In this document: positions 17,835 to 26,530 of the stretch, in pieces
Position numbering within the stretch: the first letter of the stretch is position 1
Layout: the number at the start of each line of letters is the position of its first letter
The notes under the pieces: model-generated
Seen by the model: only the letters and a program-made list of their open reading frames with translations
Told to the model about the DNA's origin: nothing
Database searches by the model: none
Assembly: GCF_030012215.1 (NCBI RefSeq)
Contig: NZ_JASCXX010000003.1
Span: 232,202-296,201 of the forward strand
Reading direction: 5' to 3'
Length of the DNA stretch: 64,000 nucleotides
Source of the DNA: Anaerobaca lacustris
Lineage (GTDB): Bacteria > Planctomycetota > Phycisphaerae > Sedimentisphaerales > Anaerobacaceae
Program-made: the position numbers and the translations under genes

Positions 17835-20033
17835 CTACGCCTTGATCAACTGGGTCTCGTACAACCCCTGGTAGATGGGGCACGTCTGCATGAGTTGCTC
17901 GTGCTTGCCCTGGGCGACGATCCGCCCGCCGTCCATCACGACGATGACGTCGGCGGCGATCACCGTACTGAAGCGGTGTGCGATGATGAAGGTGGTGCGC
18001 CCCTGCATGATCTCTTCGAGGGCCTTGTGGATTTTGGCCTCGCTGTCGGCGTCGACCTGGCTGGTCGCTTCGTCAAAGATGAGGATTGCCGGATTCTTCA
18101 GGATCGCCCGGGCGATCACGATGCGCTGGAGCTGTCCGCCGCTGAGCCCGACCCCATACTCGCCAATGACGGTGTTGTATCCGAGGGGCAACTGACTGAT
18201 GAACTCGTGGGCGAAGGCCCGGCGGGCGGCCTCGACGATCTCCTCCTGTGTGGCGCCCTGGCGACCGTAGGCGATGTTGGCGGTGATCGTATCGTTGAAG
18301 GTGATCACCTCCTGGGTCACCATGCCGATCTGGCTGCGAAGGCTCTCGAGTGTTACCTCCGCGATATCGTAGCCGCCGATGAGGATTCGGCCGGAATCCG
18401 GGTCGTAGAAACGCGGCAGCAGGTTGGCCAGCGTGGTCTTGCCCGATCCGTTCGGACCGACGATCGCGACGTTGTGGCCGCTCGTCACAGTCAGGCGAAC
18501 CCCTTTGAGCGCGGGATGCTCGGCGACAGGATAGGTGAACACGACATCGCGGAAATCCACGTCGCCCCGGCCCGACGGCAGGGTTACGGCGTCGGGTTTC
18601 TCCGGCTCGGGGGGATGATCCAGCACGTCGAAGACACGTTCGGCCGCTGCGTTGGCCTGCTGAATCCTGTTCCAGACGCCGCTGGTCTTGCGCACCGCCT
18701 CGGCGGCGCCGCCCAGCAACGCCAGCAGCGCGATGAACTCCGGGCCTTCCAGGCCGCCGCCGGTGACCCAAGCCATCCCGACGACGATGGCACCGGCCCC
18801 GGCCAGCATGCCGAGCACCTCGAGGACCGGGTGCGTCGCCGCGTCCACCTTTGACATGGCCAGCAGTTGTTTGAGCAGGCGATCGTTGATCTCGGCGAAT
18901 CGTTGCTGCTCGTAGCGTTGCTGATTGTAGACCTTCACGACGCGCAGGCCGGCCACGGCCTCCTGGAGCTTCGAGAGCATTTCCGCCCCCGCGACCAGCG
19001 AGCGCCGCGACGCCTTCTTGATCTTGCGTCCGAACGACGCAAGCAGTACGAGCACGAGCGGAGCGGCCGTGAGGAATATCAGGGACAACCTCCAATTCAG
19101 GAACATGGCGCCCGCCAGCATGAACAGAGCGTTCACCGGCTCTCGCAACGCCTTGCCAATCATGATCTTGATCGCCGAGGTCATCGTATTCGTATCGCGC
19201 ATGATTCGGCTGATGGTGTCGCTGGGGCGTTCCGTGGCGAAGATGCTGATCGGCACACACGTCAGACGGGTGAAGACGTCCTGCCTCAGTTCGTTGACGG
19301 CGACTTGGACAATCTTCTGACTGACGTAGTCCTGGTAGTACTTGGCGATGCAGCGGATGATGGTGATGACGAGCATCACAACCATGATGGCGACCACGGC
19401 GCGAATCCGGTTCTCTGCCGACTGTCCGCGGGGCAGGAAGCCGACCGCCCACCGGGCCGCAGCCAGGCCGGTCAGACGGGTGCGCCACTTGAACTGTCGC
19501 AACGTCCTCCAATTCAGGTCCTCGACGGCGGCGGTGTTCTGCGGCGTGCTCAACTCGATGTCGGCGCCGATCCAGTCGCCGCCGTCGCGTCGCATCAGTC
19601 TGACCCGCAGCGCCGGCGTCGTCATCGCCGCTGTGGCCAATTCCTCAAGCAACCCGGGGTATATACCCTGTACATCGGAGGCGTCCTCGTCGAGTCGGCC
19701 GATGCGATCGTCGACGCGGATCCCCGCCTTCTCGGCCAGGCTGTCTTCTCGGACTCGGTGGACCCGCAGGTGGGTCTGGAGCGAAGGCCCGGCGTCCTCG
19801 CTGACCTCGGTGGCCGCCAGGACGTCGAACTCCATCCCATACGCGGTCTCACAGGTCTTGCGGTCCGCCCAGCCGTGCAGTCCCTCATTCTGGATCATGA
19901 CCGTCAGCAAGGGGATGATTGCCATGAAACTGACCGAAAGCAGCAGGGCAATGACTACGGTGCTGACCACGACCCCTACGACGCGAGGCCATTGCGGCCA
20001 GACATAGCCAAACAGACGCTTGATATTCTTCAT
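17835..20033 (-). CDS. ABC exporter (MsbA-like fused permease/ATPase) with periplasmic PDZ-like insert
   Basis: The 732-residue half-transporter has a first membrane helix at about 18-45, a large non-membrane insert at about 46-208, the remaining membrane helices (about 209-460), and a C-terminal ATPase. The ATPase is complete: Walker A GPNGSGKTT, signature LSGGQ, Walker B ILIFDEAT and the H-loop IAHR. The insert contains a PDZ-like segment (about 88-160, for example VREDSLAEKAGIRVDDRIG), which would lie outside the membrane between TM1 and TM2. This is not standard for MsbA-type lipid exporters. The start at 20033 gives a natural membrane N-terminus. The substrate is probably a lipid or glycolipid, by family only. 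Confidence 0.88.
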   Translation of the reverse strand: MKNIKRLFGYVWPQWPRVVGVVVSTVVIALLLSVSFMAIIPLLTVMIQNEGLHGWADRKTCETAYGMEFDVLAATEVSEDAGPSLQTHLRVHRVREDSLAEKAGIRVDDRIGRLDEDASDVQGIYPGLLEELATAAMTTPALRVRLMRRDGGDWIGADIELSTPQNTAAVEDLNWRTLRQFKWRTRLTGLAAARWAVGFLPRGQSAENRIRAVVAIMVVMLVITIIRCIAKYYQDYVSQKIVQVAVNELRQDVFTRLTCVPISIFATERPSDTISRIMRDTNTMTSAIKIMIGKALREPVNALFMLAGAMFLNWRLSLIFLTAAPLVLVLLASFGRKIKKASRRSLVAGAEMLSKLQEAVAGLRVVKVYNQQRYEQQRFAEINDRLLKQLLAMSKVDAATHPVLEVLGMLAGAGAIVVGMAWVTGGGLEGPEFIALLALLGGAAEAVRKTSGVWNRIQQANAAAERVFDVLDHPPEPEKPDAVTLPSGRGDVDFRDVVFTYPVAEHPALKGVRLTVTSGHNVAIVGPNGSGKTTLANLLPRFYDPDSGRILIGGYDIAEVTLESLRSQIGMVTQEVITFNDTITANIAYGRQGATQEEIVEAARRAFAHEFISQLPLGYNTVIGEYGVGLSGGQLQRIVIARAILKNPAILIFDEATSQVDADSEAKIHKALEEIMQGRTTFIIAHRFSTVIAADVIVVMDGGRIVAQGKHEQLMQTCPIYQGLYETQLIKA

Positions 20034-20262
20034 ACCGGCGCAATCTCTCCGTTCACGATCTTCTGTTCCTTGCACGTTCGCCGTTGGAGACTCGCGATCT
20101 CTCAGGGAGCCTGGCAGGCGAACGAGCGGCTCAGGACGGCAAACGCCGGCGCACACTAACAAAGTTGCCCTGCGCGGTCAAGGGCAAACCACGTCCGCCG
20201 ATCCGGGGATTCGTAGGGCCCCTCATGGCGCGCGGGTTCTTGCTGGTGTTCCTTGGGGCCGG

Positions 20263-21738
20263 TCAATAGCGCTTGCGAAAGCGCGCGGTGGGAATGTTCA
20301 ACAGCTTGCGGTACTTGGCGACGGTGCGTCGGGCCAGGTTGGGAATGCCCGCTTCGAGCAGCTTCTCCTTGATCTGATCGTCGTTGAGCGGCCTGGACTT
20401 GTCTTCCTCGTCGATGATCTGCTGGAGCTTGACGCGGATGGCCTCCCAACTGTGGGCCTGGCCGTTCTCGTCCTCGGTGCCTCCGCTGAAGAACTTGCGC
20501 AGCGGCAGGACGCCCCAGGCGCATTGCATGTACTTGCCCGAAACCGCCCGCGAGACGGTGGCCAGGTGCACGCCCACCTCGTCGGCCACTTTGGACATGG
20601 GCAGCGGACGAAGGTGCAGCGGGCCCTTCTCGAAGAAATCCCGCTGATTCCGGACGATAGCCTGGGCGACTTTCAGGAGCGTGTTCTTTCGCTGCTCGAT
20701 CGCCTCGATGATCCAGTGAGCCGAGCGGATATTGTTCTGGAGGAACTTCCGCGTGCTCTCGCTGGCCTGACTGTCCTTGGCCATGCGGGTGTAGTAGCTG
20801 TTCAACCTCAAACCCCTCAGATCGGACTCGGCCAGGCGAACACTGAACTCGTCGGAGCCGTTGGGGGATTCGACGATCACGTCCGGCGTGATCGGGATAC
20901 TCTCGTTGCGCCCGACCTGGAGTCCGGGCGAAGTGTCCAGCTTGCTGAGCCGCTCGATGGCCAGTTTGATCTGCTCGATGCTCGATCCCATCTTCCGGGC
21001 AATGTCGGGCAGGCGATTCTCGAGCAATTCGTCCATGTGATCGGCCACCAGGCGGTATTCGCAACCCATCTCCTGGCCGCTCTGGGCGATCTGGATCAGG
21101 AGGCACTCTCTCAGGTCCCGGGCGCCGACGCCGGGCGGGTCGAGCTGCTGGACCAGGCGCAGAGCCTCTTTGAGATGGTCGGGCCCGAAGTCATCGCGGT
21201 CCTTGCTGTACAGTTGCTCGAGCCGAACGCTCAGATAGCCTCGGTCATCGATGTAATCGATGATCGCCTGGCCGGCCTTCTTCACGGGTTCCTCAGCGTC
21301 GATGAGGCGCCACTGGTCGTCGAGGTAATCGTGCAACGACTGCGGCGGGGCGGCCGTGTTCTTGATCGCTTCGAGCTTGCGATCCCTTTCGTCGGCGTCA
21401 CCGCGGCTGCGGTAGGGCCCCGACTGGTCGATGAACTCCTTGAACTCCTCTCCAAGGTTCTCAAGGCGTTCGAAGTCGTCGACCTTGTTGTTGTCCGTGT
21501 CGACAACGAGGTCCTTCTCGGCCGGCACATCGTCCGGGGAAGGTTCCTGCGAGAGTTCGCCGTCGTCCGGCTCGGCCGACTCCTCCAGTTCGAGGACGGG
21601 GTTGCTGTTGAGCTCCTGTTCGATGCGTTCGGCCAGCGCCAGGATCGGAAGCTGAAGAATCTCCATCGACTGGATCATGTGCGGAGCGAGCTTCATCCGC
21701 TGCTCCATCCGCATCTGTCCTGTCATTTCCAGCTTCAT
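20263..21738 (-). CDS. rpoN: RNA polymerase sigma-54 factor
   Basis: The 491-residue protein has the glutamine-rich activator-binding region I (MRMEQRMKLAPHMIQSMEIL), an acidic region II (about 50-120), the core-binding domain, and the C-terminal RpoN box ARRTVAKYRKLLNIP that contacts the -24 element. It directs transcription from -24/-12 promoters and needs an AAA+ activator; one such activator is encoded at 46445-47980. The start follows GAAGGTG. About 230 nt separate its stop from the ABC exporter start (20034-20262), and no gene or clear signal was seen there. Confidence 0.97.
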   Translation of the reverse strand: MKLEMTGQMRMEQRMKLAPHMIQSMEILQLPILALAERIEQELNSNPVLELEESAEPDDGELSQEPSPDDVPAEKDLVVDTDNNKVDDFERLENLGEEFKEFIDQSGPYRSRGDADERDRKLEAIKNTAAPPQSLHDYLDDQWRLIDAEEPVKKAGQAIIDYIDDRGYLSVRLEQLYSKDRDDFGPDHLKEALRLVQQLDPPGVGARDLRECLLIQIAQSGQEMGCEYRLVADHMDELLENRLPDIARKMGSSIEQIKLAIERLSKLDTSPGLQVGRNESIPITPDVIVESPNGSDEFSVRLAESDLRGLRLNSYYTRMAKDSQASESTRKFLQNNIRSAHWIIEAIEQRKNTLLKVAQAIVRNQRDFFEKGPLHLRPLPMSKVADEVGVHLATVSRAVSGKYMQCAWGVLPLRKFFSGGTEDENGQAHSWEAIRVKLQQIIDEEDKSRPLNDDQIKEKLLEAGIPNLARRTVAKYRKLLNIPTARFRKRY

Positions 21739-21843
21739 TCAGACACCTTCATGCGCTCCAAACGTAAATTTCGATTTTCCACGGCGCGCCTATGATAGCC
21801 TCGCCGCGTGTTTCGTCAACATCGCCGGCGGGATTTGCCCGCA

Positions 21844-23214
21844 TCACAGCGTCCAGGGTTGGCGATACGGATAGTGCAGGTGGTTGTTCGCCTCGGGCCG
21901 GTTCGTGATCTTCATGGCTCGGCTGTCCCAGAGGAGTTTGCCGCCGCCGGCGCGAACGCAGACCGTGCCCAGAAGCACCGCTTCGGTCATGGGACCGGCG
22001 AAATCGAAACTCGATTCGGCCGGCGTTCCTTCCTTGCAGGCCTTGATCCACTCTTCGTAGTGGCCGATCGAACGGGGCAGGCTCTTGGGCGGCTGCCTGT
22101 AGGCTTTCATCTTCGCCTCGGGGATCAGGCGAGGGCTGTGGCCTCCCCAGCCGGTGACGAGCATCTTGCCCTTGTCGCCGACGAAAATCAGCCCGTCCTC
22201 GCGCGGCATCTCTCGACTGTCTTCGAGTTCCGGCGGGCGGGCGGCGATCAGTCCGCCGTCGGTCCAGTGAATTGTCACCGCAGGCATGTCACCGCGTGCC
22301 GGGAATTCGTAATGCACCGTCGAGGCCAGGGGCAACGTCTCCTCGTATACAGCCGTGGAGCTGGCGCAGACGCTCGTCGGCGCCCCGAGCTTCAGTGCAC
22401 TGAAGACCGGCGCCAAGTTGTGGATGCCCATGTCACCGAGTCCGCCGGAACCGAAATCCCACCAGCCCCGCCAGCGGAAGGGGACATAGGCCGGGTGATA
22501 GGGGCGATACGGAGCCGGGCCCAGCCAGAGGTCCCAGTCCAGGTGCTCCGGCACCGCCGGCGTGTCGGTCGGACGCTCGATGCCCTGGGCCCACCACAAG
22601 GGCAGCTTGCCCTGGTGCGTCGGCCGGTCGGACCAGACGTGGACCTCGCGGACATCGCCGATGGCCCCGTCCCAGAGCCATTCCTTGATCAGTCGGTTGC
22701 CTTCGAACGCCATGCCCTGGTTGCCCATCTGCGTGGCGACCTTCGCCTGACGCGCCGCCAGCGTCAGCGCCCGCGCCTCATGGACCGTTCGCGTCAGGGG
22801 TTTCTCGCAGTAGACGTGCTTGCTTTTCTTGATCGCTGCCATCGACGCCACAGCGTGGACGTGGTCGGGTGTCGAGATCACGACCGCATCGATGGCGTCG
22901 CCTTCCTTGTCCAGCATCTCGCGAAAGTCGCGGTATCTCCGTGCGTCCGGATAGCGTCGAAATGCCCCGGCGGCACTCTGCCAATCGACGTCGCACAGCG
23001 CGACGATCTTCTCGCTCTCGACGCCTCGCAGGTTGTCGCCGCCGCGTCCGCCGACCCCGATGCCCGCGATGTTGAGCTTTTCGCTCGGCGCGACATGGCG
23101 CGGTCCGCCCAGGACGCGACGGGGCACGACGGTGAACGCCGCCATTGCGGCTGCGTGGCCCATGAAGCGTCGTCGTGAGATATTGTTGTCCGATGTGCCG
23201 CTCTGATTCGTCAT
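21844..23214 (-). CDS. Gfo/Idh/MocA family oxidoreductase with Tat signal
   Basis: The roughly 456-residue protein starts with a twin-arginine signal (NISRRRFMGHAAAMAAF). A Rossmann motif follows (NIAGIGVGGRGGDNL), then YCEKPLTR with the family lysine. The C-terminal domain shows the WDFGSGGLGDMGIHN segment common in planctomycete paralogues. An upstream in-frame ATG at 23259 is possible; 23214 was preferred because it gives a compact Tat signal. It lies downstream of the MttB-like methyltransferase on the same strand (53 nt, or 8 nt from the longer start) and is probably cotranscribed. The substrate is unknown, and sugar derivatives are typical. Confidence 0.85.
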   Translation of the reverse strand: MTNQSGTSDNNISRRRFMGHAAAMAAFTVVPRRVLGGPRHVAPSEKLNIAGIGVGGRGGDNLRGVESEKIVALCDVDWQSAAGAFRRYPDARRYRDFREMLDKEGDAIDAVVISTPDHVHAVASMAAIKKSKHVYCEKPLTRTVHEARALTLAARQAKVATQMGNQGMAFEGNRLIKEWLWDGAIGDVREVHVWSDRPTHQGKLPLWWAQGIERPTDTPAVPEHLDWDLWLGPAPYRPYHPAYVPFRWRGWWDFGSGGLGDMGIHNLAPVFSALKLGAPTSVCASSTAVYEETLPLASTVHYEFPARGDMPAVTIHWTDGGLIAARPPELEDSREMPREDGLIFVGDKGKMLVTGWGGHSPRLIPEAKMKAYRQPPKSLPRSIGHYEEWIKACKEGTPAESSFDFAGPMTEAVLLGTVCVRAGGGKLLWDSRAMKITNRPEANNHLHYPYRQPWTL

Positions 23215-23266
23215 CTTCGTATTCCCCAACGCGGTCTCGTTGTGTTTGTGTTCTCGCATGCGCGCG

Positions 23267-24703
23267 TCAATCCAGCTCGCGCTGCGCGCATTGGACGATT
23301 CGGTCGATTTCGGCGGCGAGTTTCTCCTCCATCGGCTCGGCCCGGTGCGTCGCCAGAATCGTCCGCACCTGCTCGCGCGCCCGTTCGTTCATGGAGATAC
23401 ATCCGGCCGCTTCCCATCCATCCCAACTCTGCCGGTTCCAAGCCGGCCCGGACAGCCACAGCTCATCCCGGAAGTGGCGGACGGTGTGCTCATCGGCGAG
23501 GTAGTTTCCTCCCGGTCCTATGCGATGAACGACTTCGGCCGCCAGCGTCTCGGCATCGACCGTCAGACCGCGCGCGATGCGTTCGACGTAGGCCGCCAGT
23601 TCATTGTCGAGATAGAGCCACTCGAGGCTGGCCCCGTGGTCGGTTCCGCAGATGCCGCAGTGCCCGAACGTGTCGGCCCCGGCCAGCAGCCCCATCAGCA
23701 TGCTCGACGTCTTCTCGATGCCGGCCTGGGTGTCGAGCGTCTTGGCGTCGGTCAGGCCCACGTTGACGTACACCGGAAAGCCGTAGAACCGGGCCATCTG
23801 CACCATCGCCACGGCCATCAGCCCCTGCTCGGGCGAGCCGAACGAACAGATGCCTGTCTCCGGGTCCATAATGTGCGGGATGCCGCCGTACATGATGGGC
23901 GTGTCAGGGGCGAAAAGCTGCGTCACGACCAACCCGGCCAGAATCTCGGCGTTCTCCTGCGCCAGCGTTCCCGCCAATGTCCCCGGCGCCGTGGCCGAGG
24001 TCATCGCCATCGGACCGATGCTTACCGGCTGGCCCGCCTGTGCGAACGCCTTGACGATGTCCAGCCCGTGCTCGGGCAACTGGAGCGGGCTGATCGGTTC
24101 GAGAAACGCCTCGGCCATCGGCCGCTGTTGCAGGGACTGCGCGCCGCCGGCCACCGTTCGGTAGATCTCCAGGATTGCGCCGGCGGTCCGACCGTTGCGC
24201 ACCCAGCATCGCGTGGGTTTGGTGGTCCCTTTGACCAGTTCGCTGGTGAGAAAGACATCGCTGCCGATCTCCGAGACCTCCTCCGGCTGCCCCATCGCGC
24301 CGACGATGTGGATATGGTCCAGCGCGTCGCCGAGCCGGATCGCATCCTGCACGTCCTGAACCGTGGCGCCTCGCCGACGGCCGGTCTGGGAATCGATCCA
24401 GGTGTACTGCCCTGGGCTGGACATCCACACGCGGTCGCCATGCCCGAAACGCGCGGTGCGCCCTGGATCGCGGCCGTAGAGTGTATAGCCTTTGCCCGTC
24501 TGCGCTAGCGAGGCCATGACGAGTTGCTCGGGCAGATGTGCGATCCTGCTGTGCTCATCGACCGTCGCGCCGGCCTCGGCCAGCAGCCTTCGCGCCTCGG
24601 CGTGATGTACTTTGACGCCGGTGTCGCGAAGGATGAGCAGGCCGGCCTCGTGAATGGCCTGAACATCGTCGTCGGACAGGAAACGCAAGCCTGGTTTCGC
24701 CAT
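23267..24703 (-). CDS. MttB-family (trimethylamine methyltransferase-like) corrinoid methyltransferase, non-pyrrolysine
   Basis: The 478-residue protein matches the MttB superfamily, for example MLMGLLAGADTFGHCGICGTDHGASL and EWLYLDNELAAYVERI. Members move a methyl group from a quaternary amine or similar methylated compound to a cognate corrinoid protein. There is no in-frame amber codon, so it belongs to the non-pyrrolysine branch, whose characterised members use substrates such as glycine betaine, proline betaine or carnitine. The start at 24703 is preferred to a TTG at 24718 because GAAGAGG lies 6 nt upstream. A corrinoid protein gene lies at 40170-40796. It is flanked by two Gfo/Idh/MocA genes on the same strand. 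Confidence 0.88.
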   Translation of the reverse strand: MAKPGLRFLSDDDVQAIHEAGLLILRDTGVKVHHAEARRLLAEAGATVDEHSRIAHLPEQLVMASLAQTGKGYTLYGRDPGRTARFGHGDRVWMSSPGQYTWIDSQTGRRRGATVQDVQDAIRLGDALDHIHIVGAMGQPEEVSEIGSDVFLTSELVKGTTKPTRCWVRNGRTAGAILEIYRTVAGGAQSLQQRPMAEAFLEPISPLQLPEHGLDIVKAFAQAGQPVSIGPMAMTSATAPGTLAGTLAQENAEILAGLVVTQLFAPDTPIMYGGIPHIMDPETGICSFGSPEQGLMAVAMVQMARFYGFPVYVNVGLTDAKTLDTQAGIEKTSSMLMGLLAGADTFGHCGICGTDHGASLEWLYLDNELAAYVERIARGLTVDAETLAAEVVHRIGPGGNYLADEHTVRHFRDELWLSGPAWNRQSWDGWEAAGCISMNERAREQVRTILATHRAEPMEEKLAAEIDRIVQCAQRELD

Positions 24704-24747
24704 AACAAGCCTCTTCAAAGGGCAATACGATCAGATACGGCGTCGGA

Positions 24748-25848
24748 CTATGTTCTCGGATTCTGCCACAGCTCGATCGGCGCCTTGACGCCTTGCGGCT
24801 TGAACGGCAGGGCGATCTTCCGGCCCGTACCGGCCGATTGGTAGCCGGCATACAGCACCTGCTGCACCACGCGGCCGTCTTCGCCCGTCGCCTGCGGCTC
24901 CTCCTTGCCTCGGACGCACCGTGCGAAATGGTGCATCTCCTGCGGGAAGCCGTAATTCCACAGCTCCTCGAAGACGGGCCACGTCCAGCCTTTGGTCGTC
25001 GGCGCCTTCTCCACCGCGTAGCCGTAGCCGTACTCGCTATAGGTCGGCAGAGCGTTGCCCATGTGCAGGTCGGCATGGGTCACGCCGCCTTCGCCGTAGA
25101 CCTCGATCCGGTCTTCCATGCCGCCGCGACGGGCCCAACTGTCCTCGATCAGCCCGATGGCGTCGTTGGCGAACTCGATGATACAGACGGAATTGTCTTC
25201 GCCTTTGGTCCTGTCGCCGTGGACGTACGTGCCCATCTGGCAATAGACGTTCTTGATCTCGGGCCGGCCCAGAAACCACCAGCAGAAGGCGATCCCGTGA
25301 CAACCCATGTCCATGAATACACCGCCTCCCGACTTGCTCACGTCCCAGAACCACTCCGCGTGCGGGCCGAAGTGTTTTTCACTCTGCTTGACGAGATAGA
25401 CCCTGCCGAACGCGCCCTGGTCGACCATCTCTTTGGCCTTGACGTATTTCGGTGTGAAATACAGTTCCTCGGCGTACATCAGGAGCACGCCCTTTCGCCG
25501 GCACGTCTCGATCATCAGGTCCGCTTCTTCGAGCGTCATGCACAGCGGCTTCTCGCACACCACATGCTTGCCGGCGTTGGCGATATCGACGGTCATCTGG
25601 CAGTGCAGCGCGTTCGGCGCGGTGATCGTGACCATTTCGATATCGTTTTCTTCGAGCATCTGCCGGTAGTCGGTGAAGACGCGGGGGATCTTGTATCGCT
25701 CGGCCAGAGCCTTGGCGTGGCCTGGCGTCGGCGATGCGACGGCCACGACCTCGGCCTCGTCCGGCATGATCTGAAACGATGCGGCGTGGATATCGGCCTC
25801 GAACTGCGAACCGATGATCCCGACTTTGACCCGTCCCTGGGTTGCCAT
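24748..25848 (-). CDS. Gfo/Idh/MocA family oxidoreductase (cytoplasmic)
   Basis: The 366-residue protein begins with the Rossmann motif directly (VKVGIIGSQFEADIH), without a Tat signal, so it should be cytoplasmic. CEKPLCMTLEEAD carries the EKP motif, and FMDMGCHGI resembles the conserved DxxxH catalytic segment of the family. The start at 25848 follows GGGAGG by 10 nt. It lies 44 nt upstream of the methyltransferase gene and is probably in the same transcript. The substrate is unknown, with a sugar or inositol derivative likely. Confidence 0.88.
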   Translation of the reverse strand: MATQGRVKVGIIGSQFEADIHAASFQIMPDEAEVVAVASPTPGHAKALAERYKIPRVFTDYRQMLEENDIEMVTITAPNALHCQMTVDIANAGKHVVCEKPLCMTLEEADLMIETCRRKGVLLMYAEELYFTPKYVKAKEMVDQGAFGRVYLVKQSEKHFGPHAEWFWDVSKSGGGVFMDMGCHGIAFCWWFLGRPEIKNVYCQMGTYVHGDRTKGEDNSVCIIEFANDAIGLIEDSWARRGGMEDRIEVYGEGGVTHADLHMGNALPTYSEYGYGYAVEKAPTTKGWTWPVFEELWNYGFPQEMHHFARCVRGKEEPQATGEDGRVVQQVLYAGYQSAGTGRKIALPFKPQGVKAPIELWQNPRT

Positions 25849-25891
25849 AGGTCTGGTGCCTCCCTTTTCAGTGACGAAGATGCGTTGACGA

Positions 25892-26497
25892 CTATTCGAG
25901 CTCCTGCCGTCCGAGGATGGCGTCGGTGAGGATCTTGCCGCTGGCATATTCGATCGTCGATCCGGTGGGCAGTCCTCGCGCCAGCCGTGTGATTCGTACG
26001 CCGAGCGGGCGCAGCAGCGAGCTGATGTAGAGCGACGTGCCGTCGCCTTCCAGATTGGGGTTCGTGGCCATGATGATCTCCCGCACCTGCCCGCCGCGGA
26101 CCCGCTCGACGAGCTGCCTGATCGTCAGGTCGTTCGCTTCGACCCCGTCGAGCGGGGCGATATGGCCGCCGAGGACGTGGTACAGCCATTTGCAGGTGCC
26201 GGTTTTCTCCAGGCTGATGACGTCCTTGGGCTGCTCGACAACGCAGATCAGACTCTGGTCCCGCTGGGGGTCGGCGCAGATCCGGCAGGTGTCTTCTTCG
26301 GAGAGGTTCCAGCAGACCCGGCAGCGTCTGATTCGGGTCTTGACGTCGCGGATGGCGTCGGCCAGTTTCATTGCCTCGGGGGCATCGGTCTTGAGAACGT
26401 AAAACGCCAGCCGTTCGGCGGTTTTGGGTCCGATGCCGGGAAGCCGCCCGAATTCTTCAATCAGCTTGTTCAGACTCTCGGTATATGCACTGCTCAT
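25892..26497 (-). CDS. recR: Recombination mediator RecR
   Basis: RecR helps load RecA at gaps, with RecO and RecF. The 201-residue protein has the N-terminal HhH segment (FGRLPGIGPKTAERLAFYVL), the four-cysteine zinc finger (CRVCWNLSEEDTCRIC), and a Toprim domain with ATNPNLEGDGT. In many bacteria recR follows dnaX and ybaB. Here a Gfo/Idh/MocA gene lies between dnaX and recR, and no ybaB was found. Confidence 0.96.
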   Translation of the reverse strand: MSSAYTESLNKLIEEFGRLPGIGPKTAERLAFYVLKTDAPEAMKLADAIRDVKTRIRRCRVCWNLSEEDTCRICADPQRDQSLICVVEQPKDVISLEKTGTCKWLYHVLGGHIAPLDGVEANDLTIRQLVERVRGGQVREIIMATNPNLEGDGTSLYISSLLRPLGVRITRLARGLPTGSTIEYASGKILTDAILGRQELE

Positions 26498-26530
26498 AGA
26501 TGCTCACTACTATCCAATAATGGGTGATGG

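Noticed and set aside
23267..24703. Possible pyrrolysine (amber) codon in the MttB-like gene
   Set aside because: The frame is continuous with no in-frame TAG and no pyrrolysine machinery was seen.
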